Shown here piece by piece: positions 1 to 6,376 of a DNA stretch of 13,658 nt (positions within the stretch are counted from its first letter, which is position 1; each line of letters opens with the position of its first letter). The notes below the pieces were generated by a model that worked only from the letters and a program-made list of their open reading frames with translations, did no database searches and was not told where the DNA came from. The stretch spans positions 1-13,658 of the forward strand of contig CAZJWR010000084.1 in the NCBI GenBank assembly GCA_964549765.1, in the 5' to 3' direction. The position numbers and the translations under genes were made by a program. The stretch comes from CAZJWR01 sp964549765. Lineage in GTDB: Bacteria > Zixibacteria > MSB-5A5 > GN15 > JAAZOE01.

Positions 1-85
1 TCGTGGTGCTGTCCTGCGCGTAGACGGCGGACGCGAAGAGAACAATCGCCATCAGAAGAACTATGGTTTTTGCTTTATCAAACAT
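1..85 (-). CDS. N-terminus of an exported protein (partial)
   Basis: The start of a minus-strand gene that runs off the left edge; about 28 codons are visible. The translation begins MFDKAKTIVLLMAIVLFASA and continues VYAQDSTT. This is a textbook Sec signal peptide: Lys at positions 4 and 6, a hydrophobic core at about 8-19, and a likely signal peptidase I site after VYA. A perfect AGGAGG lies at 97-102, 11 bases before the ATG, which supports the start. The mature domain is outside the window, so the function is unknown. It lies downstream of mscL on the same strand but is separated from it by a strong hairpin. Confidence 0.75.
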   Translation of the reverse strand, partial: MFDKAKTIVLLMAIVLFASAVYAQDSTT

Positions 86-122
86 GTTTTGAAATTCCTC
101 CTAAATGATCTATTGATTTGCC

Positions 123-161
123 TGCCACCCGCCAATCCGGAGAGCCGGATGGCGGGAGGCA
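123..161 (-). terminator. Long hairpin between mscL and the next gene, probable terminator
   Basis: The arms 123-140 and 145-161 pair almost fully around an AGAG loop (141-144). The inner stems are CCCGCC with GGCGGG and ATCCGG with CCGGAT, an unpaired A sits at 134, and an outer TGCC/GGCA extension follows an A-A mismatch. It sits between the mscL stop and the start of the exported protein. There is no clear U-tract on the minus strand, so it may instead be an mRNA-processing or stabilising structure. Confidence 0.5.
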
Positions 162-181
162 TGATGGTTTCTAATTTTCGA

Positions 182-643
182 TCAGGCCGCTTTTAATTCG
201 GACGTACAGTGGGGGCAGCGGGTGGCCTTGATCGGAACGGCCGAATAACAGTAGGGGCAATCTTTGGTGGTCGGCGCGGGCGCGGGAACTTCCTCTCTCC
301 GCTTCATACGGTTGATATTCCGGATGAGAATGAACACGGCAAAAGCCACGATCAGGAAGCTGATGATGGTGTTGATAAACATGCCGTAGTTGATGGTAAC
401 GGCTCCGGCACCGTTGGCGTCCGCCAGGGCGGCATACGGGCCGGGCGGCATGCCCTGTTTGAGGACGACAAACAGATTGGAGAAATCGACGTTTCCCAAC
501 AGCAGGCCGATGGGTGGCATGATAACGTCGCTAACCAGCGATTTGACGATGGTGCCGAAGGCGGCGCCGATAATGATACCGACGGCCATGTCGACGACGT
601 TGCCCTTGACGGCAAACTCCCGGAATTCCTTCATCATTCCCAT
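182..643 (-). CDS. mscL: Large-conductance mechanosensitive channel MscL with C-terminal zinc ribbon
   Basis: MscL is a homopentameric inner-membrane pore that opens under extreme membrane tension and dumps solutes during hypo-osmotic shock. The N-terminus has the family pattern: an amphipathic helix MKEFREFAVKGNVVDMAVG, then TM1 (about 15-45, GIIIGAAFG) with the VMPPIGLLLG-like turn (here IMPPIGLLLG). A periplasmic loop and TM2 (about 86-109) follow, then a basic RNINRMKRREE segment. At 153 aa it is close to or slightly above usual family length, because a proline-rich linker leads to CPYC (129-132) and CPHC (143-146), a four-cysteine zinc-ribbon pattern. The ATG at 641-643 has AAAGGAG about 8 bases upstream. 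It lies 164 bp downstream of mscS on the same strand, so it may be cotranscribed or have its own promoter. Family assignment is firm; the role of the zinc ribbon is unknown. Confidence 0.96.
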   Translation of the reverse strand: MGMMKEFREFAVKGNVVDMAVGIIIGAAFGTIVKSLVSDVIMPPIGLLLGNVDFSNLFVVLKQGMPPGPYAALADANGAGAVTINYGMFINTIISFLIVAFAVFILIRNINRMKRREEVPAPAPTTKDCPYCYSAVPIKATRCPHCTSELKAA

Positions 644-807
644 ACAAATAGACTCCTTTATGAAAAGGCGTTGTTCGGTTGCGTCTTCATGATGGTGAGG
701 ATCCCTTTAGCTGAGATACATTGCACTATTTTGCCCCATGTTCGCAAGTGAAATCGACAAGTATTTCGCGCCCCGGGGGTCACCAATATCAAGACGAAAA
801 TTCCCGG

Positions 808-1626
808 TCAGGCCGATTGCTGAAACAGATGTACGTCCCGCTGCGGGAACGGAATGCTGATCCCCTCCCGGTCGAACGTCAGCTTGACCTTCTCGGTGAT
901 ATCGAAATAGACAGCCCAATAATCCGCGGTCGCCACCCACGGGCGCACGGCGAAATTGACCGAACTGTCGCCCAATTCCAGCACCGCCACGGTCGGCGTG
1001 GGGTCTTTGAGAACGCGGCTATCCTCGGTCAATATTCGCATCAAGATATCCTTGGCTTTTCTAATATCGTCGCCGTACCCGATTCCAAACACCATGTCGA
1101 TGCGGCGAGTATCCTTGGCCGAATAATTAATAATGTTGCCGCCGGTAATCTGGCTGTTGGGGACGATAACTTTCTTGTTGTCGGGCGTTTTGAACTGGGT
1201 GTTGAAAATATGGACGGCCTCAATCGTTCCGGCGGTGCCGCCGGCTTCGATGTAATCGCCGGCTTTAAACGGGCGGAAGATAACCAGCATGACGCCCGAG
1301 GCAAAATTCGACAGCGATCCCTGTAAGGCGAAACCGATAGCCAGACCGGCAGCGCCGATGACCGCTACGAACGAGGCCGTCTGCACGCCGAGCGTCCCCA
1401 AGGCGGCGATAACAATGAAAACCATAAGGGCGATACGGGTCAGGCTGACGACGAATTTGGTTAATGTCTCTTCGGCCTTGCCTTTGATCATCATACGATG
1501 GATAATCCTGCCCAGAATGCCAACAGCGATACGGCCGAGGACGATTATGGCGATGGCGCCGATGATTTTTATGCCGTACACGGTGGCGAAATCAGAGACA
1601 ACACGGAGGATGTTTTCCATATCCAC
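808..1626 (-). CDS. mscS: Small-conductance mechanosensitive channel, MscS family
   Basis: MscS is a heptameric tension-gated channel of the inner membrane, acting before MscL as hypo-osmotic pressure rises. The 272 aa protein has three predicted membrane segments (about 15-38, 56-80 and 84-113). The pore-lining third helix is Ala/Gly rich (GAAGLAIGFALQGSLSNFAS, 91-110), as expected for the family. The beta domain follows, with FRPFKAGDYIEAGG and VPNSQI, and the C-terminus carries the family's IPFPQR motif (258-263). Length matches E. coli-type MscS, without extra domains. A GTG at 1624-1626 is the preferred start because AAGGAG lies 7 bases upstream; the ATG two codons later would be 13 bases away. 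It is first in a two-gene minus-strand arrangement with mscL. Confidence 0.96.
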   Translation of the reverse strand: MDMENILRVVSDFATVYGIKIIGAIAIIVLGRIAVGILGRIIHRMMIKGKAEETLTKFVVSLTRIALMVFIVIAALGTLGVQTASFVAVIGAAGLAIGFALQGSLSNFASGVMLVIFRPFKAGDYIEAGGTAGTIEAVHIFNTQFKTPDNKKVIVPNSQITGGNIINYSAKDTRRIDMVFGIGYGDDIRKAKDILMRILTEDSRVLKDPTPTVAVLELGDSSVNFAVRPWVATADYWAVYFDITEKVKLTFDREGISIPFPQRDVHLFQQSA

Positions 1627-1973
1627 GACAGAACTCCTTGTTAGCCGGGTTCTCTATAGTCTTATGTCATTTGCGCAAATTAAACAGGGTGCAGTTGCGG
1701 AAGTACCCGGTTAGATCGAATTCTCTAAGATAGTGGGTCGCCCACAATTGCCCCGTACGAATTTTTCAAAAAACCACGGATGAACCTCGGAAATTTTCAA
1801 CATAGACCGGGTTGATCATCAATGCATACGGATTTTAGCAGAAAAAGGCAACCTTAAACCAGGTCATTTGGGACGGCCGGATCTTCCGAAATTCAATAGT
1901 TACATTCCGGATCATATGGGCCGGATTTCCGTAAGAAAAAAGACCTGTAACGTTTTGCGCTTAGGAATTGTCC
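1627..1973. other. Gene-free divergent region between mscS and the ECF sigma gene
   Basis: About 347 bp with no convincing coding frame; it must hold the promoters for mscS (leftward) and the sigma/anti-sigma operon (rightward). It is more AT-rich than the flanking genes. It contains three CCGGAT elements near the sigma gene, a short GTGGG-TCG-CCCAC hairpin at 1733-1745, and a CCGGGT/ACCCGG inverted pair at 1645-1650 and 1705-1710. No clean sigma70 -35/-10 pair or recognisable ECF GGAAC-type promoter was found by eye. Confidence 0.6.
1875..1931. repeat. Repeated GGCCGGAT elements upstream of the sigma gene
   Basis: GGCCGGATCTTCCG at 1875-1888 and GGCCGGATTTCCG at 1919-1931 are near-identical direct repeats with start points 44 bp apart. 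A third, shorter CCGGAT lies at 1907-1912. They end about 40 bp before the sigma start. The arrangement would suit a regulator binding site, but no binder is known and the elements are short. Confidence 0.4.
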
Positions 1974-2561
1974 TTGAATCGGATGAGCAGAAATAGGGAC
2001 CTATTCTGGCAACACCTGGAACCGGAACATCGCCGGGCGCGGGGCTACTGCCGTAAGCTGACGGGCAGCCGCGAAGACGGCGACGATCTTTACCAGGACG
2101 CGCTGGTCTGCGCGCTGACCGGGTTCGCCCGGCTGCGCGAGACCGGATCATTTCGGCCGTGGCTGTATCGGATTATTATTAACACCTACAAAAACCGTAT
2201 CAAGCAGCCATGGTGGAAACGCGTCCGGTCGATGTCGAAGGAGATCGCCGAGTCAACTCCGGGCGACAATCCGAACGGCGCCTACGCCGCCCGCCGAAGT
2301 CTGGCGGTGGCCTTTCGGGCGCTATCGCCGGAGGAACGCGCGATGGTGACGCTCTTTGAACTGGAGGGGTGGACGGCCGAGGAAATCGGCCGGGCCACAG
2401 GCAAAGCCTCGGGCACCGTCCGGGTGCGGTTGAAACGCGCCCGCGACAAGATGCGGCGGGCCTTGATCCGGTATTTCGACCAGACCGGTTCCGGTTGCGG
2501 TGATAGCCTATTAACCAGTGAGGACAAGGTATGCGTTGTGCACAAGCCCGCCAAAGACTAA
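1974..2561 (+). CDS. ECF-type RNA polymerase sigma factor
   Basis: An extracytoplasmic-function sigma factor that directs RNA polymerase to a stress or envelope regulon. Region 2 spans about residues 18-83, with DGDDLYQDALVCAL and a FRPWLYRIIINTYKNR block typical of regions 2.2-2.4. Region 4 spans about 113-168, with LSPEERAMVTLFELEGWTAE followed by EIGRATGKASGTVRVRLKRA, the helix-turn-helix that reads the -35 element. Length (about 195 aa) is normal for the family. The start is uncertain. A TTG at 1974 is chosen because AGGA at 1963-1966 lies 7 bases upstream; the ATG at 1983 lacks a good Shine-Dalgarno, and a TTG at 1968 is too close to it. The 3' end overlaps the anti-sigma gene by 31 bp, so the two are cotranscribed and probably translationally coupled. 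Confidence 0.93.
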   Translation: MNRMSRNRDLFWQHLEPEHRRARGYCRKLTGSREDGDDLYQDALVCALTGFARLRETGSFRPWLYRIIINTYKNRIKQPWWKRVRSMSKEIAESTPGDNPNGAYAARRSLAVAFRALSPEERAMVTLFELEGWTAEEIGRATGKASGTVRVRLKRARDKMRRALIRYFDQTGSGCGDSLLTSEDKVCVVHKPAKD

Positions 2562-4144
2562 CCGCGTCGCACGGTGACGCTGGTGATGATCACGAATTGA
2601 TCCGTCATCTGCAAACCTGCGCCGATTGCGCCGCGTTCGCTCGTGCCGAACGGGCGCTGAACCGCGACCTGGCGGCGGTTGCCGCCGATGAGGGCCTCGA
2701 TGACATGCCTCTGTCAGACATCAGAAGCCGCGTCGAAGCACGGCTACGCGAACTCGCACACCCGAAATTCAAGGAGGTTTTCCTCATGAGCGCCGCATTA
2801 CGTCAGATCAAACGCCGCCCCACGCTGAGTTTTTCCATGGCGGCCCTCGTTATTGTTCTTTTTGTCGCCACCCTAGTTCCGTTCAGTTTTACGCGCACCG
2901 TCGGATATGAAGTCGCCATTGCCGGGGTCGACCGGGAACTGGCGGTCGACACGGTCAAGGTGAGCACGCTGTTAAACGCGCTGGGCGTAAAGGATGCCGC
3001 CGTTACGGTGGGCGACTGCGATACGACCTGCGTGCTGAAAATCTCGGCACTTCAATCGGAAGACGACGTCGATTTGATCACGACCGCCTTCGCCGAGCTG
3101 GGCGATTTCGATTGCGAAGGCGTGCAGGTCAAGTGCGATACCATATCGGGAACGTTGCTTAATAAGGTCCGGCATATGGTCGTCGTCGACCGCGTGGCGT
3201 CGAAAGTCAATGTATCACTGCATCGTGATATCGCCATCAGAACTATCAAGAATCTGGACTCCTTGTGTGGCGGCGATTTCAATATCTATGTCACGGGCGA
3301 CTCCGGAGCATGTATCGTCGGCGCCCATGCTTTCATGTCCGCCCAGGCCGCCGAAGGCGACACCGGCGACGTGGTCATTGCCATATCGGAATTGTGTGGC
3401 GATACGATGATGATCTGTGCCCCCGATGGCCAAGGCGGCATGACGACGATCAACATGAACGATCCCGATGCCCTGGACCGTCTGCGGGAACTCGGAATCA
3501 ACGTTCAGGATAGCAGCCTCCACTCGGCATGTTCTCAAATCTGGATGATGGGTACTCCCGATTCGGATAAGCAGTCTGAGGCCATGAAAAACGAAATGGT
3601 CATGACCCAGTGCGGCAATGAGAGCGTTCTTGTTCTCCTGGACAAAGACGGCGTCGAGCATCGCATCAACCTCAATGACCCTGATGCAGCGGAGCAGCTC
3701 AAGGCGCTCGGCCTTGATGTGAAAATCATGGATTCGGGCGACGGTCTCGTGTATGGCATTATGAAGGGGAACGAGGATTCGGAAACCATAATCGAACTCA
3801 AACCGGACAGCAAGGGCGCCGATTTCGACAAGGCGCTGGAAGAAACCCCGTCGGAGGCGCTTCCCCAAGGCTTCGAACTGAAACAGAATCACCCCAATCC
3901 GTTCAATCCAAATACACGGATATCGTTTGCTATTCCCGAATCGGAGCGTGTGCAACTGCAGATATTTAATGTCAACGGCCGCAAGGTCAAGACTCTCGTT
4001 GACGGCACCCTGAGCTCCGGAGAGCATACGTATGAATGGGATTCGACCGATGATTCCGGACATAAAGTGGCGACGGGGGTGTATTTCTATCGCCTGACCG
4101 CGGGCGACGTTACGGCCACCAAGAAAATGACGCTGATCAAGTAA
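2531..4144 (+). CDS. Membrane anti-sigma factor fused to a cysteine-rich exported region and a FlgD-like/type IX-type C-terminal domain
   Basis: This 537 aa protein is the likely partner and inhibitor of the upstream sigma factor. Residues 1-80 form a cytoplasmic zinc-binding anti-sigma domain: C3, then H26-x3-C30-x2-C33. A membrane segment lies at about 99-118 after a basic RQIKRR stretch. The exported part (about 120-440) is not recognised; it has ten cysteines and a twice-repeated motif, INMNDPDALDRLRELGINV at 307-325 and INLNDPDAAEQLKALGLDV at 379-397. Residues about 446-537 form an Ig-like FlgD/type IX sorting-type domain, with NHPNPFNP, an IFNVNGRKV strand, GVYFYRL and a terminal KKMTLIK. 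The start is secure: GAGGA lies 6 bases before the ATG. Two tandem terminators follow. Such C-terminal domains normally occur on exported proteins, so their presence on an anti-sigma factor is odd. Sigma pairing follows from gene order and the zinc motif; what the exterior senses is unknown. Confidence 0.88.
   Translation: MRCAQARQRLTASHGDAGDDHELIRHLQTCADCAAFARAERALNRDLAAVAADEGLDDMPLSDIRSRVEARLRELAHPKFKEVFLMSAALRQIKRRPTLSFSMAALVIVLFVATLVPFSFTRTVGYEVAIAGVDRELAVDTVKVSTLLNALGVKDAAVTVGDCDTTCVLKISALQSEDDVDLITTAFAELGDFDCEGVQVKCDTISGTLLNKVRHMVVVDRVASKVNVSLHRDIAIRTIKNLDSLCGGDFNIYVTGDSGACIVGAHAFMSAQAAEGDTGDVVIAISELCGDTMMICAPDGQGGMTTINMNDPDALDRLRELGINVQDSSLHSACSQIWMMGTPDSDKQSEAMKNEMVMTQCGNESVLVLLDKDGVEHRINLNDPDAAEQLKALGLDVKIMDSGDGLVYGIMKGNEDSETIIELKPDSKGADFDKALEETPSEALPQGFELKQNHPNPFNPNTRISFAIPESERVQLQIFNVNGRKVKTLVDGTLSSGEHTYEWDSTDDSGHKVATGVYFYRLTAGDVTATKKMTLIK
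2771..2788 (+). promoter_or_regulatory. In-frame internal translation start inside the anti-sigma gene
   Basis: AAGGAGG at 2771-2777 is followed, 8 bases later, by an ATG at 2786-2788 that is codon 86 of the anti-sigma reading frame. Initiation here would give a 452 aa product starting MSAALRQIKRRP, directly followed by the hydrophobic segment. That is a signal-peptide or membrane-anchor layout without the zinc finger. GAGG and CCTC around a TTTT can fold over the Shine-Dalgarno (2774-2785), which might tune access. Use of the site in vivo is inferred. Confidence 0.5.
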
Positions 4145-4152
4145 TGGGAGTA

Positions 4153-4176
4153 CGCGCGGATCACCGCGCGATTTTT
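4153..4176 (+). terminator. Intrinsic terminator 1 after the anti-sigma gene
   Basis: A seven-base-pair stem CGCGCGG (4153-4159) with CCGCGCG (4164-4170) around an ATCA loop, followed by ATTTTT. It begins 9 bases after the anti-sigma stop codon. Confidence 0.8.
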
Positions 4177-4188
4177 CCCCAATATCGC

Positions 4189-4223
4189 AAGCCCGGCTGT
4201 CGATTGCAGCGGCCGGGCTTTTT
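4189..4223 (+). terminator. Intrinsic terminator 2 after the anti-sigma gene
   Basis: Stem AAGCCCGGC (4189-4197) with GCCGGGCTT (4212-4220), a 14-base loop, then more T residues to 4223. This second terminator in tandem isolates the sigma operon from the gene downstream. Confidence 0.8.
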
Positions 4224-4248
4224 CGTACCTGTCGTGCCGTGCAATTCA

Positions 4249-4276
4249 TTGCCAAAATGTGATAGACAGATATTGC
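4249..4276 (+). promoter_or_regulatory. Possible sigma70-type promoter for the Myb-like gene
   Basis: TTGCCA (4249-4254) and TATTGC (4271-4276) are separated by 16 bp and lie just after the tandem terminators, where a new promoter is needed. The -10 is a poor match, so this is tentative. Confidence 0.25.
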
Positions 4277-4308
4277 TTCGTTCTATATCAAGTTCGGTAT
4301 CGGTCCAA

Positions 4309-4363
4309 GGGGCACCGGGCAGGCAGCTCAGGTAAACTCCACGACACATCGGCGGCATGCCCC
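4309..4363 (+). promoter_or_regulatory. Possible structured leader upstream of the Myb-like gene
   Basis: GGGGCA (4309-4314) can pair with TGCCCC (4358-4363), enclosing about 43 GC-rich bases and ending 34 bases before the ATG at 4398. It does not match a riboswitch consensus that I recognise. Confidence 0.25.
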
Positions 4364-4397
4364 GGAAATGCAGATATTTTCTGATTGCGAGGGGACT

Positions 4398-4751
4398 ATG
4401 GAAATAACCGAGGCTATCAAAATCATCAAGGCGGTCGCGGACGGCGTCGACCCATTCACAGGGGAAATGTTTCCCGACGGGAGCATTTATCAGAACCCAC
4501 AGACAGTGCGCGCGCTGTACCGGGGAGTGGGGGCACTGGAAGCCCAGAAGAAGCGGGAAGAAAAGAAAACGCAGCTACCGGAAAACACCGGTAAGCCGTG
4601 GAGTGAAACGGAACACGAGCAATTGATCGCGGCGTTCGATTCGGGCATGGGCATCAGCGAAATTGCCAGGAAACACAAGCGAACCACGGGCGCCATCGCG
4701 GCGCGTCTGGTAAATTTCGGAAAAATTCCCCAACAGACTGATCGTTCCTGA
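4398..4751 (+). CDS. Small Myb/SANT-like helix-turn-helix protein
   Basis: A 117 aa protein in two parts. Residues 1-45 carry the conserved-looking segment VADGVDPFTGEMFPDGSIYQ. A charged linker rich in Lys and Glu (about 48-60) follows. Residues 66-110 carry a Myb/SANT-like or resolvase-like helix-turn-helix: PWSETEHEQLIAAFDSGMGI, then SEIARKHKRTTGAIAARLVN. Similar modules occur at the ends of helicases and as small stand-alone proteins, so DNA binding is likely but the target is unknown. The ATG at 4398 is preferred because GAGGGG directly precedes it (3-5 base spacing); an earlier in-frame ATG at 4368 lacks a ribosome site. It is a monocistronic gene between the sigma operon terminators and a convergent CoA-transferase gene. 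Confidence 0.8.
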   Translation: MEITEAIKIIKAVADGVDPFTGEMFPDGSIYQNPQTVRALYRGVGALEAQKKREEKKTQLPENTGKPWSETEHEQLIAAFDSGMGISEIARKHKRTTGAIAARLVNFGKIPQQTDRS

Positions 4752-4759
4752 TAAAGCGG

Positions 4760-4784
4760 CGCGGATGTATAATCGTCTTCCGCG
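4760..4784. terminator. Weak hairpin between convergent genes
   Basis: CGCGGA (4760-4765) pairs with TCCGCG (4779-4784) around a 13-base AT-rich loop in the 48 bp gap between the converging Myb-like and CoA-transferase genes. There is no T-tract on either side, so a terminator role is only a guess from position. Confidence 0.25.
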
Positions 4785-4799
4785 TCGGACCGTGCGGGA

Positions 4800-6188
4800 T
4801 TATAGCTGCTTGACCGCTTCCTCGTAGGGCGTAAAGCCGCGGACGCCCTTTTGAGAGTAGGCATATGGCTGGTGAAAGGCCGGGTCGTCGTAGATCATTT
4901 TCAGCAGCCGTTCCCGTTCCTCGGGCGCGGCCAGGTGAGCGATGCCGACGGCGTGTTCGCCCAGGCTCAGCCGGCGCGGATCGAAGGCGCCATTCTCGGT
5001 GACGATAATCACCTGATCGGCGGGGATGGCCGTGGTGGTGATGCCCGGCGGGCATTTGTCGATAATTTTCGAGACGCCCTCGCGGGTTTTCGACTTGAGG
5101 GCCACGATCGCCACGCCGCCGGGCGAATACTGCGCGCCCCGAATAAAATCGCTCTGGCCGCCGATGCCGCTGTAGATGCGGCGCGCCTCCAGCGAGTCCG
5201 CCCAGATATTGCCGTGCAGATCGACGCCGATGGCGCTGTTGATGGCAACCATTTTGGGTTGCTCGGCGATCCGGAAAACGCTGTTGGTATAATCGCATGG
5301 GCGGCTCTGGACTGAGCTGTTGAAATGATACCAATCGTACGCTTTCTGATCGGCGCCCAGAAATATCGACGACACCGAAAAATTGATGCGCTCCTTCCAG
5401 CGGTTGGTAACGATGCCTTTCTGCACCAGCCGGATCATGGCGTCGGCAAATAGCTCGGTGTGGATAGCCAGATCGCGCACGCCTTTGCGGATGATGGCGT
5501 CGGTGACTGCCTCCGGCACTTCGCCGATACCGTATTGCAAGGTCGAACCGGGCGTGCTGCCGGAACCGTCCTCAATATACAGCGCGGCGATGATCTCGCC
5601 GATCCGCCGGGCGGTTTCGTCCGGTTCATGAACCGGGCTGGATGGGAGTGGATTGTCGCTATCGACCAGATAATCGATATAGCTCTCGGGGATGGTCGTC
5701 CCCAGCACGAAGGGCATACGCCGGTTGCGTTCGGCGATAACAATACCGCCGTTTTTGCGAGCGACGTTGATCGCCGCCAGTACCGCCTCGACGGTCGTGC
5801 CCAGGCTGTAATTGCCGCCCGGATCGGGGCCGCTGACGCTCAGGAAGACGACATTCGGCCCGCCCGGCCGCCGGGCGTATTTGGGTATTTCCGAGAGATG
5901 CATGGGATGATACTTGGCCCATCCCTTGTTGACCGCCTCGCGCGACAGGTAGCTGTTAAACAGCACCCGATGCGTCAGGTCGCGGCAGCGTTCTTCGGAG
6001 AATAGATTCGTGAGTTGTTCGCCCAGCAAGAGAACGCCATACAGGGCGACGTGCTTGATCGATAGATCATCCGCCAGCTGTTTGAGCAGCGCCTGCGGCG
6101 TTGCGGCGTTGCCCGACGTATAGATAACGCTCCCCGGCTTGAGTACGGTGGCATTGATGACATCGGAAACATGGTCGACTTTCTGCAT
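4800..6188 (-). CDS. Acetyl-CoA hydrolase/transferase family protein (4-hydroxybutyrate CoA-transferase-like)
   Basis: A cytoplasmic family I CoA-transferase that moves CoA between an acyl-CoA and a free acid through a glutamyl-CoA thioester. The 462 aa length is close to family size. The central signature LQYGIGEVPEAV (217-228) precedes DLAIHTELFAD (239-249), whose E245 in HTE is the expected catalytic glutamate. GIGGQSDFIRGA (341-352) matches the CoA-binding GVGGQxDFxRGA block, and VIIVTENGAF (393-402) corresponds to the usual VVTEYG segment. The ATG has AAAGAGG about 10 bases upstream. The substrate cannot be read from sequence; acetate, butyrate, 4-hydroxybutyrate or succinate are all options. 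It is divergent from the thioredoxin-like gene across about 188 bp, and no neighbouring gene suggests a fermentation cluster. Confidence 0.9.
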   Translation of the reverse strand: MQKVDHVSDVINATVLKPGSVIYTSGNAATPQALLKQLADDLSIKHVALYGVLLLGEQLTNLFSEERCRDLTHRVLFNSYLSREAVNKGWAKYHPMHLSEIPKYARRPGGPNVVFLSVSGPDPGGNYSLGTTVEAVLAAINVARKNGGIVIAERNRRMPFVLGTTIPESYIDYLVDSDNPLPSSPVHEPDETARRIGEIIAALYIEDGSGSTPGSTLQYGIGEVPEAVTDAIIRKGVRDLAIHTELFADAMIRLVQKGIVTNRWKERINFSVSSIFLGADQKAYDWYHFNSSVQSRPCDYTNSVFRIAEQPKMVAINSAIGVDLHGNIWADSLEARRIYSGIGGQSDFIRGAQYSPGGVAIVALKSKTREGVSKIIDKCPPGITTTAIPADQVIIVTENGAFDPRRLSLGEHAVGIAHLAAPEERERLLKMIYDDPAFHQPYAYSQKGVRGFTPYEEAVKQL

Positions 6189-6376
6189 GACAGCAAGACC
6201 TCTTTCCTAATTGGAGCCGATTCGGCACGGCACACACCGATAATGAATAGCAATTTATGCCTGCAGAGTCTACGAAAATCATCAAAAAGAGTGTGCGGGT
6301 ATCGAATATCGCCCCGGATTTGTATATATTGTCGGGGACCGGGCAACTGTCGGCCAGACATGTTCAGGATCGAGAT

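Noticed and set aside
762..775. CGCGCCCCGGGGGT palindrome after mscS as a terminator
   Set aside because: The CCCC/GGGG halves have no loop between them and no T-tract follows, so a stable terminator hairpin is unlikely.
3215..4255. A 346-codon minus-strand open frame opposite the anti-sigma gene
   Set aside because: It lies antisense to a well-supported coding frame, shows no recognisable domain, and crosses both intrinsic terminators. It is a shadow of codon bias in the real gene.
5460..6005. Long plus-strand frame opposite the CoA-transferase
   Set aside because: No ribosome site and no recognised motif; fully within the conserved CoA-transferase coding region.
6257..6376. Extended N-terminus of the thioredoxin-like protein
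   Set aside because: The ATG at 6257 has no ribosome site, while the ATG at 6377 has AGGA at 7 bases, and the extra residues do not fit the fold.
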